Source: an uncultured Rhodospirillaceae bacterium
Lineage (GTDB): Bacteria; Pseudomonadota; Alphaproteobacteria; RF32; CAG-239
Assembly (NCBI GenBank): GCA_900318605.1
Contig: ONLJ01000012.1
Span: 1-37,415, forward strand
DNA: 37,415 nucleotides
Direction of reading: 5' to 3'
Below the pieces are notes generated by a model. That model did no database searches. It saw only the letters and a list, made by a program, of their open reading frames with translations, and was not told the DNA's origin. This document shows, piece after piece, positions 7,703 through 15,773 of the stretch (the stretch's first letter is position 1; each line of letters opens with the position of its first letter). Made by a program: the position numbers and the translations under genes.

Positions 7703-9538
7703 ATGAAAAAATTTTTTATAATACTGGGAATTATAATCTTTTTACCGATAGTTTGCGTAATTCTGGCGGCAATGTTTTTTGATATAAATTCATACAAGCC
7801 GCAGGTTGAAAAAATGGTGGCAAAATATGCAAAAGTTGATGCCAAAATCAACGGCGATATGAAAATCGGTTTGTCGTTTAAGCCGAGTATTGAAATTGAT
7901 GATGTAGATATATCAAATCAAGAAACAAAAGACCCGATTGCAAAAATCGGTGCGGCATTAGTGCAATTTTCCATTAAACCGCTATTTGCTAAAGAAATTG
8001 TGGTTGATACGGTACAAACCGATAACACCCGCATTTATTACTCTAAAACCGACTATGCTCAAATAAATAATCTTGATGTCAGTATGGAAGCATATGATTC
8101 ACCGATAAGCGTTGATATTGATACCGATGTTGAGGGCGTAAATATAAAAGCAGTAGGCACACTTTCTTCGCTGAAAAAAATTACCGAAAGCAAATATAAC
8201 GAAGTTGAGGCAGATTTAAAAGTCAGTGCAATGGGTTATGTTCTTGATTATAAAGGTAAGGTTTATGACTTGCAAACAGCTCCCAAGGCAGACGGAAGCT
8301 ATAAAGTTACATATAAAAACAACGTTATCAGCGGAAAAGTTTTTGCTGATTTAGGGCAAAAAGTTCCGTATATTAAGCTCAATGCCGATTCACAAAGCTT
8401 GAATTTGGCCGATTTCAGCGGCGAAAAACAGGCTTCAAACAAAGGTGGAATAATCGGTTCGGCAAATGCAAACGAGTTAGTAGCCAACACACCGATTCCG
8501 TATGAATTTTTAAAGATGGTTAATGCCGATGTTGTCTTAAAAATCAAGCAGCTTCTGATTGATTCGGAAATGTCTTTGACCGATATTAACGCTGTAATTA
8601 CTCTCAAAAACGGAGTTTTAAATGTAAATTTTAAAAACATCGGTGCCGGAAACGGTATTGTTTCCGGAACGGTTGACACCGATGCAAATAAAAAAACGGC
8701 CGCAATCAATATGAAGGGAACAGATATAATTTTGCAACAGTTGTATAAGGCTTTTGCTAACTCAGGCAACAAGGATTTATACATAAAAGAAGGCGGAAAA
8801 ACCAACTTTATGATAAAACTTAATACTTCAGGTGATAACACCGACCAATATATAGCCAACTCAAAAGGTCAGGTTATCGCACTTGTCGATTCGTCGGTAA
8901 TAAAAATTTCAAGCTTGGATAAATTGCGCGGTAACGTGATTATGCAGATTTTGGAAAATTTGAAAATCAATGTTACAAATTCGGATATGAAGCTTAAATG
9001 TGCTGTTGTGCACGGCGATATCACAAACGGCAATGTTAATTATCCGAAGGGTATTGTTTTTGATGCAAAAGATTTTTATCTGGTTGCTGACGGTACCACA
9101 AATTTGAATAATGAAAAAATAAATTTAAGTTTACAACCGTTTTCAGGAAAAATTAAAGACACAAGTATTTCTTCGATTTTAGGTTCTTTATTAAAGATAA
9201 AAGGCACATTTAAAAATCCGAGCGTCAGCTTGAATAAAGAACAAACGGCAACGGCGGTTGTTGGTGCAATTGCTACAGCCGGAATGTATAATGTCGGTGA
9301 TATGATGTTGTCAGCTGACGGAAGTCCATGCCATACAGCGCTTAAAGGCACGGATTTTGCTTCTTATTTTCCTGAAGAAAAAGGTGTAAGAAGCGGTGTT
9401 TCTAAGCAATATACCAATACCAAAGATGCAATAAAAGATGCCGGAAAACAAATAAAGACTTTAGGCAAGGATTTGAAAAATACCGGAAAAGATGCAATCG
9501 GTGGATTGCTTGGAGCATTCGGCGGAAAAAAAGAATAA
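7703..9538 (+). CDS. AsmA family protein
   Basis: AsmA-like proteins are inner-membrane-anchored periplasmic bridges implicated in phospholipid transport to the outer membrane. The 611-residue protein (E. coli AsmA is about 617) has one N-terminal membrane segment (about residues 4-25) followed directly by the family-typical start: MFFDINSYKPQVEKMVAKYAKVDAKINGDMKI and SFKPSIEIDDVDISNQ. The remainder is beta-rich with repeated short strands, and the conserved C-terminal region (SDMKLKCAVVHGDITNGN, VADGTTNLNNEKINLSLQP) matches the AsmA_2-type domain. A GGAG ribosome site lies in the end of the preceding gene. The stop codon overlaps the acylphosphatase start (TAATG). Confidence 0.88.
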   Translation: MKKFFIILGIIIFLPIVCVILAAMFFDINSYKPQVEKMVAKYAKVDAKINGDMKIGLSFKPSIEIDDVDISNQETKDPIAKIGAALVQFSIKPLFAKEIVVDTVQTDNTRIYYSKTDYAQINNLDVSMEAYDSPISVDIDTDVEGVNIKAVGTLSSLKKITESKYNEVEADLKVSAMGYVLDYKGKVYDLQTAPKADGSYKVTYKNNVISGKVFADLGQKVPYIKLNADSQSLNLADFSGEKQASNKGGIIGSANANELVANTPIPYEFLKMVNADVVLKIKQLLIDSEMSLTDINAVITLKNGVLNVNFKNIGAGNGIVSGTVDTDANKKTAAINMKGTDIILQQLYKAFANSGNKDLYIKEGGKTNFMIKLNTSGDNTDQYIANSKGQVIALVDSSVIKISSLDKLRGNVIMQILENLKINVTNSDMKLKCAVVHGDITNGNVNYPKGIVFDAKDFYLVADGTTNLNNEKINLSLQPFSGKIKDTSISSILGSLLKIKGTFKNPSVSLNKEQTATAVVGAIATAGMYNVGDMMLSADGSPCHTALKGTDFASYFPEEKGVRSGVSKQYTNTKDAIKDAGKQIKTLGKDLKNTGKDAIGGLLGAFGGKKE

Positions 9539-9822
9539 TGGAAGTTTTTTGGCGCATTAAAGGAAGAGTACAAAGAGTTGGCTATCGTCGTTGGGCGATA
9601 GCCAAAGCCGTCGAGATAGGCGGTATTTCCGGATATGTTTACAATTCTCCGACCGGCGATGTTTTAATTGCTGCCGACGGTCAGAATGATAAAATATATG
9701 ACTTTATGCAAGCTTGTTTCAAGGGACCTTTTTTTGCCCGAGTTGATTCGATAGACTACAATCCCGACTTAAAACAATTTTTTCCGACAATAGAAAAAGG
9801 CGTATTCAAAACAATTCGCTGA
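9538..9822 (+). CDS. acyP: Acylphosphatase
   Basis: Hydrolyses acyl phosphates such as acetyl phosphate or 1,3-bisphosphoglycerate; a small soluble enzyme. At 94 residues it has the typical size. The signature GRVQRVGYR (residues 9-17) supplies the phosphate-binding loop and catalytic Arg17, and SGYVYNSPTGDV carries the conserved Asn36. Compared with the usual spacing there is one extra residue (GG at 28-29) between the two. It is coupled to the AsmA gene by an overlapping stop/start. It ends two bases from the convergent GT29 gene, with no hairpin between, so the two transcripts probably run into each other. Confidence 0.93.
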   Translation: MEVFWRIKGRVQRVGYRRWAIAKAVEIGGISGYVYNSPTGDVLIAADGQNDKIYDFMQACFKGPFFARVDSIDYNPDLKQFFPTIEKGVFKTIR

Positions 9823-9824
9823 TT

Positions 9825-10871
9825 TTATTTTTTATTTGCTCTGAATGAACGTCCGTTTACGATTCCGTTGAGAATGATATTTTCCTTTTCATATTTATGC
9901 GGATTTGGTAAAATTATTCGGTTAGGTTCATCTTTTTCAAAATAATGAGAGAGATAATCGGTTTTTAATTTTTTCTCCAAAAAAGAGAAGCCATAAACAT
10001 CAAAATCTATTCCCCACTTATATAAGGTATAAATAACAGCAAAACCGGTAGATGGAAAAATTTTATAAATATATCCGATTTCTTTATAAGCAACAGGATC
10101 AAGTTCACTGTAAGGAATTTTTCTCTCAATCATATTCCGATAAAAAATATCCAAATGATCATCAGTAAGCACCGGTATTTCATTATAATTAACAGCAACC
10201 GCTGCGTATAAATATTCATGATTTAAAGTTTTATCTTCAACAGCCTTGTCGCCGAAACCATGAATCCAGACGTCGGTTTTTTTGCCGTAATCCTTCTCAT
10301 AATTTTCGGTTCGATAATTATTCATTCTGATTACTATATCATGCGAATCTATTTCTTCACCTGAGTTTTTACCTATTTCAAAATCAGAATTTCCGACAAC
10401 TGCTACGGTCTTTCCTTTCAAAAGATTGTATAAAGTTTTATCTTTTTTGGCTTCTTCAAACCTTTGAAAAATCTCCGCCGATTTTTTTATTTCCGGAGTT
10501 ATAATACCGATTTTGAGGCAATAGTCTGAAAGTCGGAGATAATACTTAAATTTATTCAAAGCTATATTGCTTTGAGCTAATTTATGCAATATTTTATCTG
10601 CTTTCTTAGTTTGATTTTTATCAAGCAATAGCAAAGAATATTTAATCCAAAAATCTGCTTGAGAAGGATTTACACGTTTCAAAAAAGTTGCCTTATTAAA
10701 TTTTTCAAGCAATGTTTCATTATTTTCATAATGGTAGGAGTATTTTTTTGAAAGTTCTTCTGCAGTTTCATCTGGTACAAAGCTAAAAATGTTATCGTAT
10801 GAAATATAACCGGCTACAATAAAAAGAGAAAACAAAACACAAATTATATAATCTTTGTATTTTTTAAGCAT
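9825..10871 (-). CDS. GT29-like (sialyltransferase-type) membrane-anchored glycosyltransferase
   Basis: GT29 enzymes transfer sialic acid from CMP-sialic acid; the family is known mainly from eukaryotic Golgi. This 348-residue protein has one N-terminal membrane anchor (about 8-27). A helical TPR-like stretch follows to about 145. The sialylmotif-L-like region is at 155-200: VAVVGNS, EEIDSHDIVIRMN and DYGKKTD. A motif-S-like block PSTGFAVIYTLYKWGIDFDVYGF occupies 273-295 and the motif-VS-like SHYFEKDE is at 308-315. The single anchor matches the type II topology of eukaryotic relatives. GAGGAG lies eight bases before the start, which overlaps the upstream MFS gene by 8 bases. Donor and acceptor are unknown; no neuA or neuB is in the window, so another acidic sugar is possible. 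Confidence 0.8.
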   Translation of the reverse strand: MLKKYKDYIICVLFSLFIVAGYISYDNIFSFVPDETAEELSKKYSYHYENNETLLEKFNKATFLKRVNPSQADFWIKYSLLLLDKNQTKKADKILHKLAQSNIALNKFKYYLRLSDYCLKIGIITPEIKKSAEIFQRFEEAKKDKTLYNLLKGKTVAVVGNSDFEIGKNSGEEIDSHDIVIRMNNYRTENYEKDYGKKTDVWIHGFGDKAVEDKTLNHEYLYAAVAVNYNEIPVLTDDHLDIFYRNMIERKIPYSELDPVAYKEIGYIYKIFPSTGFAVIYTLYKWGIDFDVYGFSFLEKKLKTDYLSHYFEKDEPNRIILPNPHKYEKENIILNGIVNGRSFRANKK

Positions 10872-12141
10872 ATTTTTTGCTCCTCAGAAGAGTTATTAAA
10901 CATAAAAAGATTGCAACAATCCAAAACAAAGTCCACTCGAAACAATTTTCGCCGGCACCTTCAAACCACCGAGAAAAAGAAATTTTTTCAAACAGTGATA
11001 ATATCCCTCCGGCACAGATTCCGGAGATTACGGCAGCAAATGATTTGCAAACATTGATAACCGAAATAAAAGTTGCAGCATCTTCTTCAGATACATGTCT
11101 TAGTGGTAGATTGTTTAAGGTTAATTTAACCGAGAAACCGGAAAAACCGATTAAAATATTGGCAACAATCAAAAGAACACAAGATAAAATAAAGGAAGTA
11201 TAAATACTTAAAATAAATAGCAAAATACAAATAGAAAAGACCGATAATCCTAAAGTTAAAGTTGTTTTATAATCCTTTCTGTCGGCTACCATCCCCCAGT
11301 ACCTTGATGATAAAATATACGAAAGCTGTGACAGCACCGTTAATAAAATAACAGATGTTGTCGAAAATGATAAATATTTTAACATAAAGGCGGTAAAAAA
11401 TGGTGTGGCGAAACAGGTTGAAAAATTCAACAAACTCATAAAATAAGTTAAATTTCGAATTTTTTCGTTTTTAAAACTTGCATATAATTTTTTATAAAAA
11501 GGAATATTTTCTTTTATAACTACTTTTATATCGTAAACTCTTGTAAAAGTGTAAACACTATACATTCCTACCAAAAACGATAAAGATAATAAGAAAGAAT
11601 AAGCAAAAATAGATTGTTGCGGATAGTTTTTATCAATATAATAAATCAGAACAGCTCCGAAAAGACTGCAAACCATTTGAGCAATCATCATGTATTTCAT
11701 TCTTAATGAGAAAAATTTACCTAAGATTTTTTGCGGAATAATATATTTCATCCACGGATACCATGCTCCGCCGGCAATTCCTCCGCATAAATAGGTAAGG
11801 GAAAAACAAATCAACAGAAGAGGTAATGCGTAAGAAGAATTATTAAAAAAAGCAAGCACTGCTGCTATTAAATAACATTGCCGTGAAATTAGGGAAGAAA
11901 CTATCGACATTTTTCGCGGCGAATATTTTTTATTTAACAAATAAGCGGCAAACAGATGCATTAAACTGCCGACATAGACAATACTTCCGAGAAAACCTAT
12001 TGCGATGTTTCCGGCATTAAACATTAATGCGTAAGCAATTAAAAATGGGCCGGTAGCAAAAGTATTCATTGCTTCGGTTGCAATACCGCCATAAATAACA
12101 TTATGCAAAGATTCGTTTTGATTCGGCTCTTTTTTTTGCAT
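10864..12141 (-). CDS. MFS transporter of glycan cluster
   Basis: A 425-residue integral membrane protein with about 12 hydrophobic segments and the major-facilitator layout of two six-helix halves, the loop between them running from about residue 195 to 225 (VYDIKVVIKENIPFYKKLYASFKNEKIRN). RYWGMVADRKDYK in the second half resembles the MFS loop motif between helices 8 and 9. The substrate cannot be deduced. It lies between a polyprenyl-type GT-C glycosyltransferase (3-base gap upstream) and the GT29-like enzyme (8-base overlap), so a role in moving a sugar or glycolipid is plausible but unproven. AAGGA precedes the start codon. Confidence 0.85.
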   Translation of the reverse strand: MQKKEPNQNESLHNVIYGGIATEAMNTFATGPFLIAYALMFNAGNIAIGFLGSIVYVGSLMHLFAAYLLNKKYSPRKMSIVSSLISRQCYLIAAVLAFFNNSSYALPLLLICFSLTYLCGGIAGGAWYPWMKYIIPQKILGKFFSLRMKYMMIAQMVCSLFGAVLIYYIDKNYPQQSIFAYSFLLSLSFLVGMYSVYTFTRVYDIKVVIKENIPFYKKLYASFKNEKIRNLTYFMSLLNFSTCFATPFFTAFMLKYLSFSTTSVILLTVLSQLSYILSSRYWGMVADRKDYKTTLTLGLSVFSICILLFILSIYTSFILSCVLLIVANILIGFSGFSVKLTLNNLPLRHVSEEDAATFISVINVCKSFAAVISGICAGGILSLFEKISFSRWFEGAGENCFEWTLFWIVAIFLCLITLLRSKKYA

Positions 12142-12144
12142 TTT

Positions 12145-13659
12145 TTATTTCCTTTTATAAATGCCTAAATCATTTATCTTTGTATAGTGTTCATCAATCC
12201 AAGCATCATCAACATTCCAATAATCAAAATTAACACTGATTATTTTTGAACGAAGCTGAGGATGTTCTACTAATTTATTTATTATTTTAGCATTCCGTTT
12301 TCCTATCCCTATGTTTTTAAACATAACGATATTTTCCGGCAAGGCGATGGCAGAATCTCTCAAAGGATAAATCAAATAATCCGGTTTTGTTTGTCTTAAA
12401 TACTCATTAAAATCAAAGTAATGATTAGGAGTATAAAGAATATCAATAATAGCAGCATCAAAAAATCCGAACCAATGATAATCAAAAGGTTTCTTGAAAA
12501 TAGCATAAGGATATCTGGTTAAAGGTGCAAAACTGTTTTTTTCCGATATATTATTGTTTATCCAATCGATTGTTTTCAATTCCTTTTGATAAGCAATTCT
12601 ATCCATTTTATCCGGATAGTTGCTTAATATTCCGGCTAAGGTAATCAGTAGAAAACAAAGAGTTGCGAATGTATGCTTAAAAATCTTAACATCAAGGCAA
12701 AATTTTCCTAAATAGATGGATGCTAATATGAAATAAGGAATAGTATAATGGTAGTAAGGAGCAAATAAAATAAGAGAGATAAAACTACAACCAAGCGGAA
12801 CAAAAATAATCATAGATTTAAGAGAAAATGAACAATTTTTTAATATTATCGCAAAAGAAACATAAAGTAAAAAAGTTAAAACACGAGAAATTTTCATCGT
12901 ATTGTCGTAATATTCCGTTAAGTAAGTATTAAAAGTAAAATTATAATAAAACCATTCAAAAAAAATTCCGTTGTAAACAGAATAAATCAGAAACAAAATC
13001 AGAGGTATTGAGCCGATGGTTGCAGATATAAAAAAGTCTTTGAAAAGAAGTTTTCTTTTATAAAGCAAATACAGGTTAACAAGTCCGAATCCGAATATCA
13101 TGAAAATTATTTTTTGCAAAAACAAAAAAGAAACTGAAAGTAAAAAATAACACATCGCCAGCTTAAATATTTTTCTTTCTTCCAAATAGGAATAGAATAA
13201 ATAAATTGCACCTAGAAAGCTCAACATCATAAAAATATCGGGACGAATACTAATGATATCATACCAAATCGGAATTGCAATCAGTAAAATCGTTGAATAA
13301 AGAGCGGCCTTTTTGCCGAATAAAAATTTTTCATTGATTTTATAGCTAAGATAAATACAGGAAAAGTATCCTGCAGTCGCTAAAAACCGAACAAGCGGGA
13401 TAATAATAAGATTACCTTTCAATAAACCGGTAATAGGCGCCAACATAAACCATAAAAGCGGATTATGATGTTCAAAAAAATCTTTGTAAGGAAGAAGACC
13501 TTCATAAACAAAAAAAGAAGCGCTCAAATGTTCGAGCATATCAACTAATACACCATGTGAATAAAAAATATTATACACCGAAAGGCCGGTAAAAATCGCT
13601 AAGAATACAAATAAAATAAAATTAAGATTTTCACTTAAAAAGGTATTTTTCAGTTTCAT
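12145..13659 (-). CDS. GT-C membrane glycosyltransferase (PMT/ArnT-like)
   Basis: A 504-residue polytopic protein with roughly 10-12 membrane segments and a soluble C-terminal domain of about 140 residues. The first long extracytoplasmic loop carries DMLEHLSASFFVYEGLLPYKDFFEHHNPLLWF, the arrangement of acidic residues and H-x-P-L found in dolichyl/undecaprenyl-phosphate-sugar dependent glycosyltransferases (GT39/GT83 superfamily). It would transfer a sugar from a polyprenyl phosphate to an acceptor on the periplasmic side. It is the first gene of a three-gene run with a promoter at 13690-13719, and AAGGAC is well placed before the ATG. Fold class is fairly secure; sugar and acceptor are unknown. 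Confidence 0.8.
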   Translation of the reverse strand: MKLKNTFLSENLNFILFVFLAIFTGLSVYNIFYSHGVLVDMLEHLSASFFVYEGLLPYKDFFEHHNPLLWFMLAPITGLLKGNLIIIPLVRFLATAGYFSCIYLSYKINEKFLFGKKAALYSTILLIAIPIWYDIISIRPDIFMMLSFLGAIYLFYSYLEERKIFKLAMCYFLLSVSFLFLQKIIFMIFGFGLVNLYLLYKRKLLFKDFFISATIGSIPLILFLIYSVYNGIFFEWFYYNFTFNTYLTEYYDNTMKISRVLTFLLYVSFAIILKNCSFSLKSMIIFVPLGCSFISLILFAPYYHYTIPYFILASIYLGKFCLDVKIFKHTFATLCFLLITLAGILSNYPDKMDRIAYQKELKTIDWINNNISEKNSFAPLTRYPYAIFKKPFDYHWFGFFDAAIIDILYTPNHYFDFNEYLRQTKPDYLIYPLRDSAIALPENIVMFKNIGIGKRNAKIINKLVEHPQLRSKIISVNFDYWNVDDAWIDEHYTKINDLGIYKRK

Positions 13660-13689
13660 TTATAAGTCCTTACTAAAACACTCTGCGGC

Positions 13690-13719
13690 AATATAAGCGA
13701 AAAAAAATAAAAAAGTCAA
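13690..13719 (-). promoter_or_regulatory. Predicted promoter of the glycan operon
   Basis: On the minus strand -35 TTGACT (13714-13719) and -10 TATATT (13690-13695) are 18 bases apart, placing the start near 13683, about 24 bases before the GT-C start codon. It lies in the 69-bp gap after ymdB, so the three glycan genes can be expressed separately from ymdB. Confidence 0.5.
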
Positions 13720-13728
13720 TAATTTATT

Positions 13729-14514
13729 TCACTCACATTTAATTTGAGTTATGGATTTTGCCAGTCCGGTAGCATCATCGGTTTCGACGATAATTCCGAA
13801 AATCGTACCGTTTCCGGTTGAAGGAATAAGTCTGTCATCGGTATAACGGCGCAGCAATCTGTTAATCGGTGCTTTTTTATCAAAACCCAAAATCGAGTTA
13901 TAATCTCCGCACATACCGACATCAGTAATATAAGCGCTACCGTTAGGTAAAACTCTGGCATCAGAGGTTGGAACATGGGTATGAGTTCCGGCAACACAAG
14001 ATACTCTACCATCAAGATAATATCCCAAAGAAAGCTTTTCAGAAGTTGCTTCGGCATGAACATCCACAAAAACAGCGGCGCAATTCTTACCCAAGGTGTA
14101 GTTCTTCAATATCTTATCAACCGCATGTGCCGGACAATCAACCGCTTCCATATATAAACGACCTAAAACCTGAATTATTACGATTTTTCTACCATCGGGA
14201 AGTTCAAATTCGCAATAACCACGTCCGACATTTTCCTCCGGAATATTCGCCGGTCTTACAATAACTTTACATTCATCTAAAAAACGAGTAATTTCCCGCT
14301 GGCTCAAAAAATGATTGCCGGTAATCAGGACATCAGCTCCTTTTTCTAAAAACTCGCGGCAAATTCCCGGTGTAACCCCGAAACCATGGGCGGCGTTTTC
14401 AACATTTACCAGTGTTACGTCAACATTATACTCTTCCTTCAGAGTTTTCAAATTTTCATAAACAACGTCCCTTCCGGCACGAGCTACCACATCTCCGCAA
14501 TATAAAATCCTCAT
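13729..14514 (-). CDS. ymdB: YmdB-family metallophosphoesterase (2',3'/3',5'-cyclic nucleotide phosphodiesterase)
   Basis: YmdB-type proteins are dinuclear-metal phosphoesterases acting on cyclic nucleotides. The 261-residue protein has the family length and its metal-binding residues: Asp8 in GDVVARAGRD, Glu39-Asn40 in NVENAAHGFG, Asn67-His68 in ITGNHFLS, a His in VDVHAEATSEK (about 150), and the GTHTHVPTSDAR pair (about 178-180). The C-terminal MCGDYNSILGFDK is also family-typical. It is transcribed away from the Spy-like genes, from a strong promoter at 14535-14562, with AAAGGA six bases before the ATG. Its physiological target in this organism is unknown. Confidence 0.92.
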   Translation of the reverse strand: MRILYCGDVVARAGRDVVYENLKTLKEEYNVDVTLVNVENAAHGFGVTPGICREFLEKGADVLITGNHFLSQREITRFLDECKVIVRPANIPEENVGRGYCEFELPDGRKIVIIQVLGRLYMEAVDCPAHAVDKILKNYTLGKNCAAVFVDVHAEATSEKLSLGYYLDGRVSCVAGTHTHVPTSDARVLPNGSAYITDVGMCGDYNSILGFDKKAPINRLLRRYTDDRLIPSTGNGTIFGIIVETDDATGLAKSITQIKCE

Positions 14515-14534
14515 TTTTTTTCCTTTCGGCCGGC

Positions 14535-14562
14535 ATTATAACAATTTGCAAAATTTATGCAA
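14535..14562 (-). promoter_or_regulatory. Predicted sigma-70 promoter of ymdB
   Basis: Minus-strand -35 TTGCAT (14557-14562), 16-bp spacer, exact -10 TATAAT (14535-14540). Start near 14528, about 14 bases before the coding start. I see no equally good promoter for the divergent plus-strand gene in this 114-bp gap. Confidence 0.65.
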
Positions 14563-14628
14563 TATTTTATTTAAATCTTAATTTTTTTGCCTTAGACTGA
14601 ACGTAATTTTGATTGAAAGGTTTTATTG

Positions 14629-15012
14629 ATGAAAATATTAAAACTGCTTTGTTTTGTCTTTTCGGCTTTAATGATTCTTTTTGCCGCTGAAGCGAGAACA
14701 TTATCGGAGAAGTATCCGTCGTTATATAACAACGAGTGGGAAAAAAAGGTCAAACTGACACAGTTTCAGATTGATAAAATTAAAACCATTCGTGATGCCA
14801 ATCAGGAAAAAATGAACATTCTCCTGATGGAAATGGAAACGATTCGTCATGAAATGGCGGCTTTGATTGAGGAAAATGACGAGCAAATCCGCGAGGTTCT
14901 GTCGGAAAAACAAAAAGTAAAATTCGATATGTATCAATATCAACAAAAACGCCAGAGAAACGAACATAAAGGCGAAGAAAAACCAAGCCGCAAAAAAATG
15001 CGCGTTTATTGA
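14629..15012 (+). CDS. Spy/CpxP-like (LTxxQ) periplasmic protein 1
   Basis: Spy and CpxP are small helical periplasmic chaperone/stress-sensor proteins. This 127-residue protein has a signal peptide (MKILKLLCFVFSALMILFAAEA, cleavage near residue 22). The mature helical part has two LTxxQ-like elements, VKLTQFQIDKI and REVLSEKQKVKFDMYQ, spaced about 50 residues apart as in the family, and a basic tail. The ATG at 14629 is preferred over a TTG three bases upstream because GAAAGG (14615-14620) is then 8 bases away. A second protein of the same kind follows 70 bases later. Homology is inferred from pattern only and divergence is high. Confidence 0.7.
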   Translation: MKILKLLCFVFSALMILFAAEARTLSEKYPSLYNNEWEKKVKLTQFQIDKIKTIRDANQEKMNILLMEMETIRHEMAALIEENDEQIREVLSEKQKVKFDMYQYQQKRQRNEHKGEEKPSRKKMRVY

Positions 15013-15023
15013 TATAAAAAAGG

Positions 15024-15052
15024 TTGAATTTATAGGTTACTTTATATAGAAT
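15024..15052 (+). promoter_or_regulatory. Possible promoter of the second Spy-like gene
   Basis: TTGAAT (15024-15029) and TAGAAT (15047-15052) are 17 bases apart in the gap between the two Spy-like genes. It would let the second gene be expressed separately. Confidence 0.4.
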
Positions 15053-15082
15053 TATGAGAAAGCCAGAAAAATGGAGAAGGTT

Positions 15083-15712
15083 ATGAAATTTTGTTTGTTA
15101 TCTTTTGTCAGTGCATTACTTATCGTCTCAGGCGGTTTAGCTGGTGCTGAGGAATCTGTTCAAACTCCGAATGAACCGCAAAAAGAAGCACAGGATTCTC
15201 AAGTTCAGGAGCAAAATACTGAAAATTCAGAGGACGAATTCATAACCGATGAAGAAAGAATAAAACAAAAAATAGCAAACAATAACTACTCTTTGAGTTA
15301 TTTTACCCAACGCATGGATTTGACTTTAGAGCAGCTTGATGAAGCAAAAAAATTAAGCGAAGAAGACAAAATGAAGCGCGAATCATTGCTTAAATCGATT
15401 TATATGCTTCGTGACCAATCTCGTGAGCTGGAGCAGGAAAGTCTTGATAATTTCAGGAATTTACTTACTGCCGAGCAGTTGGCCGTTTTTGAAGAATTGA
15501 GAGAAGAACAGCTGGAATATCGGGCAAATTATGACGTTCTTGAAGGCAACCTGAAAACTCAGGTTGAAAAAGAACGAAGAATTATTGAAATTGATGCTAT
15601 GCAGCGAAAAGAAGAAGAAAAGAAACAGGAAGAACTTAAAAAGTTTGAAGAAGAACTTAAGCGAGAAGAAGATAATAACATCAAACACGGTCGTTGGCAG
15701 TTGTTTGATTAA
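15083..15712 (+). CDS. Spy/CpxP-like (LTxxQ) periplasmic protein 2
   Basis: This 209-residue exported protein starts with a signal peptide (MKFCLLSFVSALLIVSGGLAGA). An acidic Gln/Glu-rich spacer runs to about residue 60. The helical core shows MDLTLEQLDEAKKL and LLTAEQLAVFEELREEQ about 55 residues apart, the two LTxxQ elements of the Spy/CpxP fold. The last 60 residues are a long charged helix (KEEEKKQEELKKFEEEL), probably coiled-coil. The start at 15083 is chosen because GGAG (15073-15076) lies six bases before it; an in-frame ATG at 15071 would add four charged residues. A bidirectional terminator follows at 15740-15770. Confidence 0.7.
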   Translation: MKFCLLSFVSALLIVSGGLAGAEESVQTPNEPQKEAQDSQVQEQNTENSEDEFITDEERIKQKIANNNYSLSYFTQRMDLTLEQLDEAKKLSEEDKMKRESLLKSIYMLRDQSRELEQESLDNFRNLLTAEQLAVFEELREEQLEYRANYDVLEGNLKTQVEKERRIIEIDAMQRKEEEKKQEELKKFEEELKREEDNNIKHGRWQLFD

Positions 15713-15739
15713 AAAACTCAAGCAAAAAATAGAGAAAAA

Positions 15740-15773
15740 AATAACGGATACCTTTAAGGTACCCGTTATTTTT
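15740..15773. terminator. Bidirectional rho-independent terminator
   Basis: AATAACGGATACC (15740-15752) pairs with GGTACCCGTTATT (15758-15770) with one mismatch, and the CCTTTAAGG centre is itself complementary. T-runs occur on both strands (ATTTTT after it on plus; TTTTTTC on minus). It sits between two convergent genes. Confidence 0.85.

Noticed and set aside
8299..8859. Minus-strand frame of 186 residues
   Set aside because: Antisense shadow of the AsmA gene; no ribosome site, and the translated sequence has no recognisable motif.
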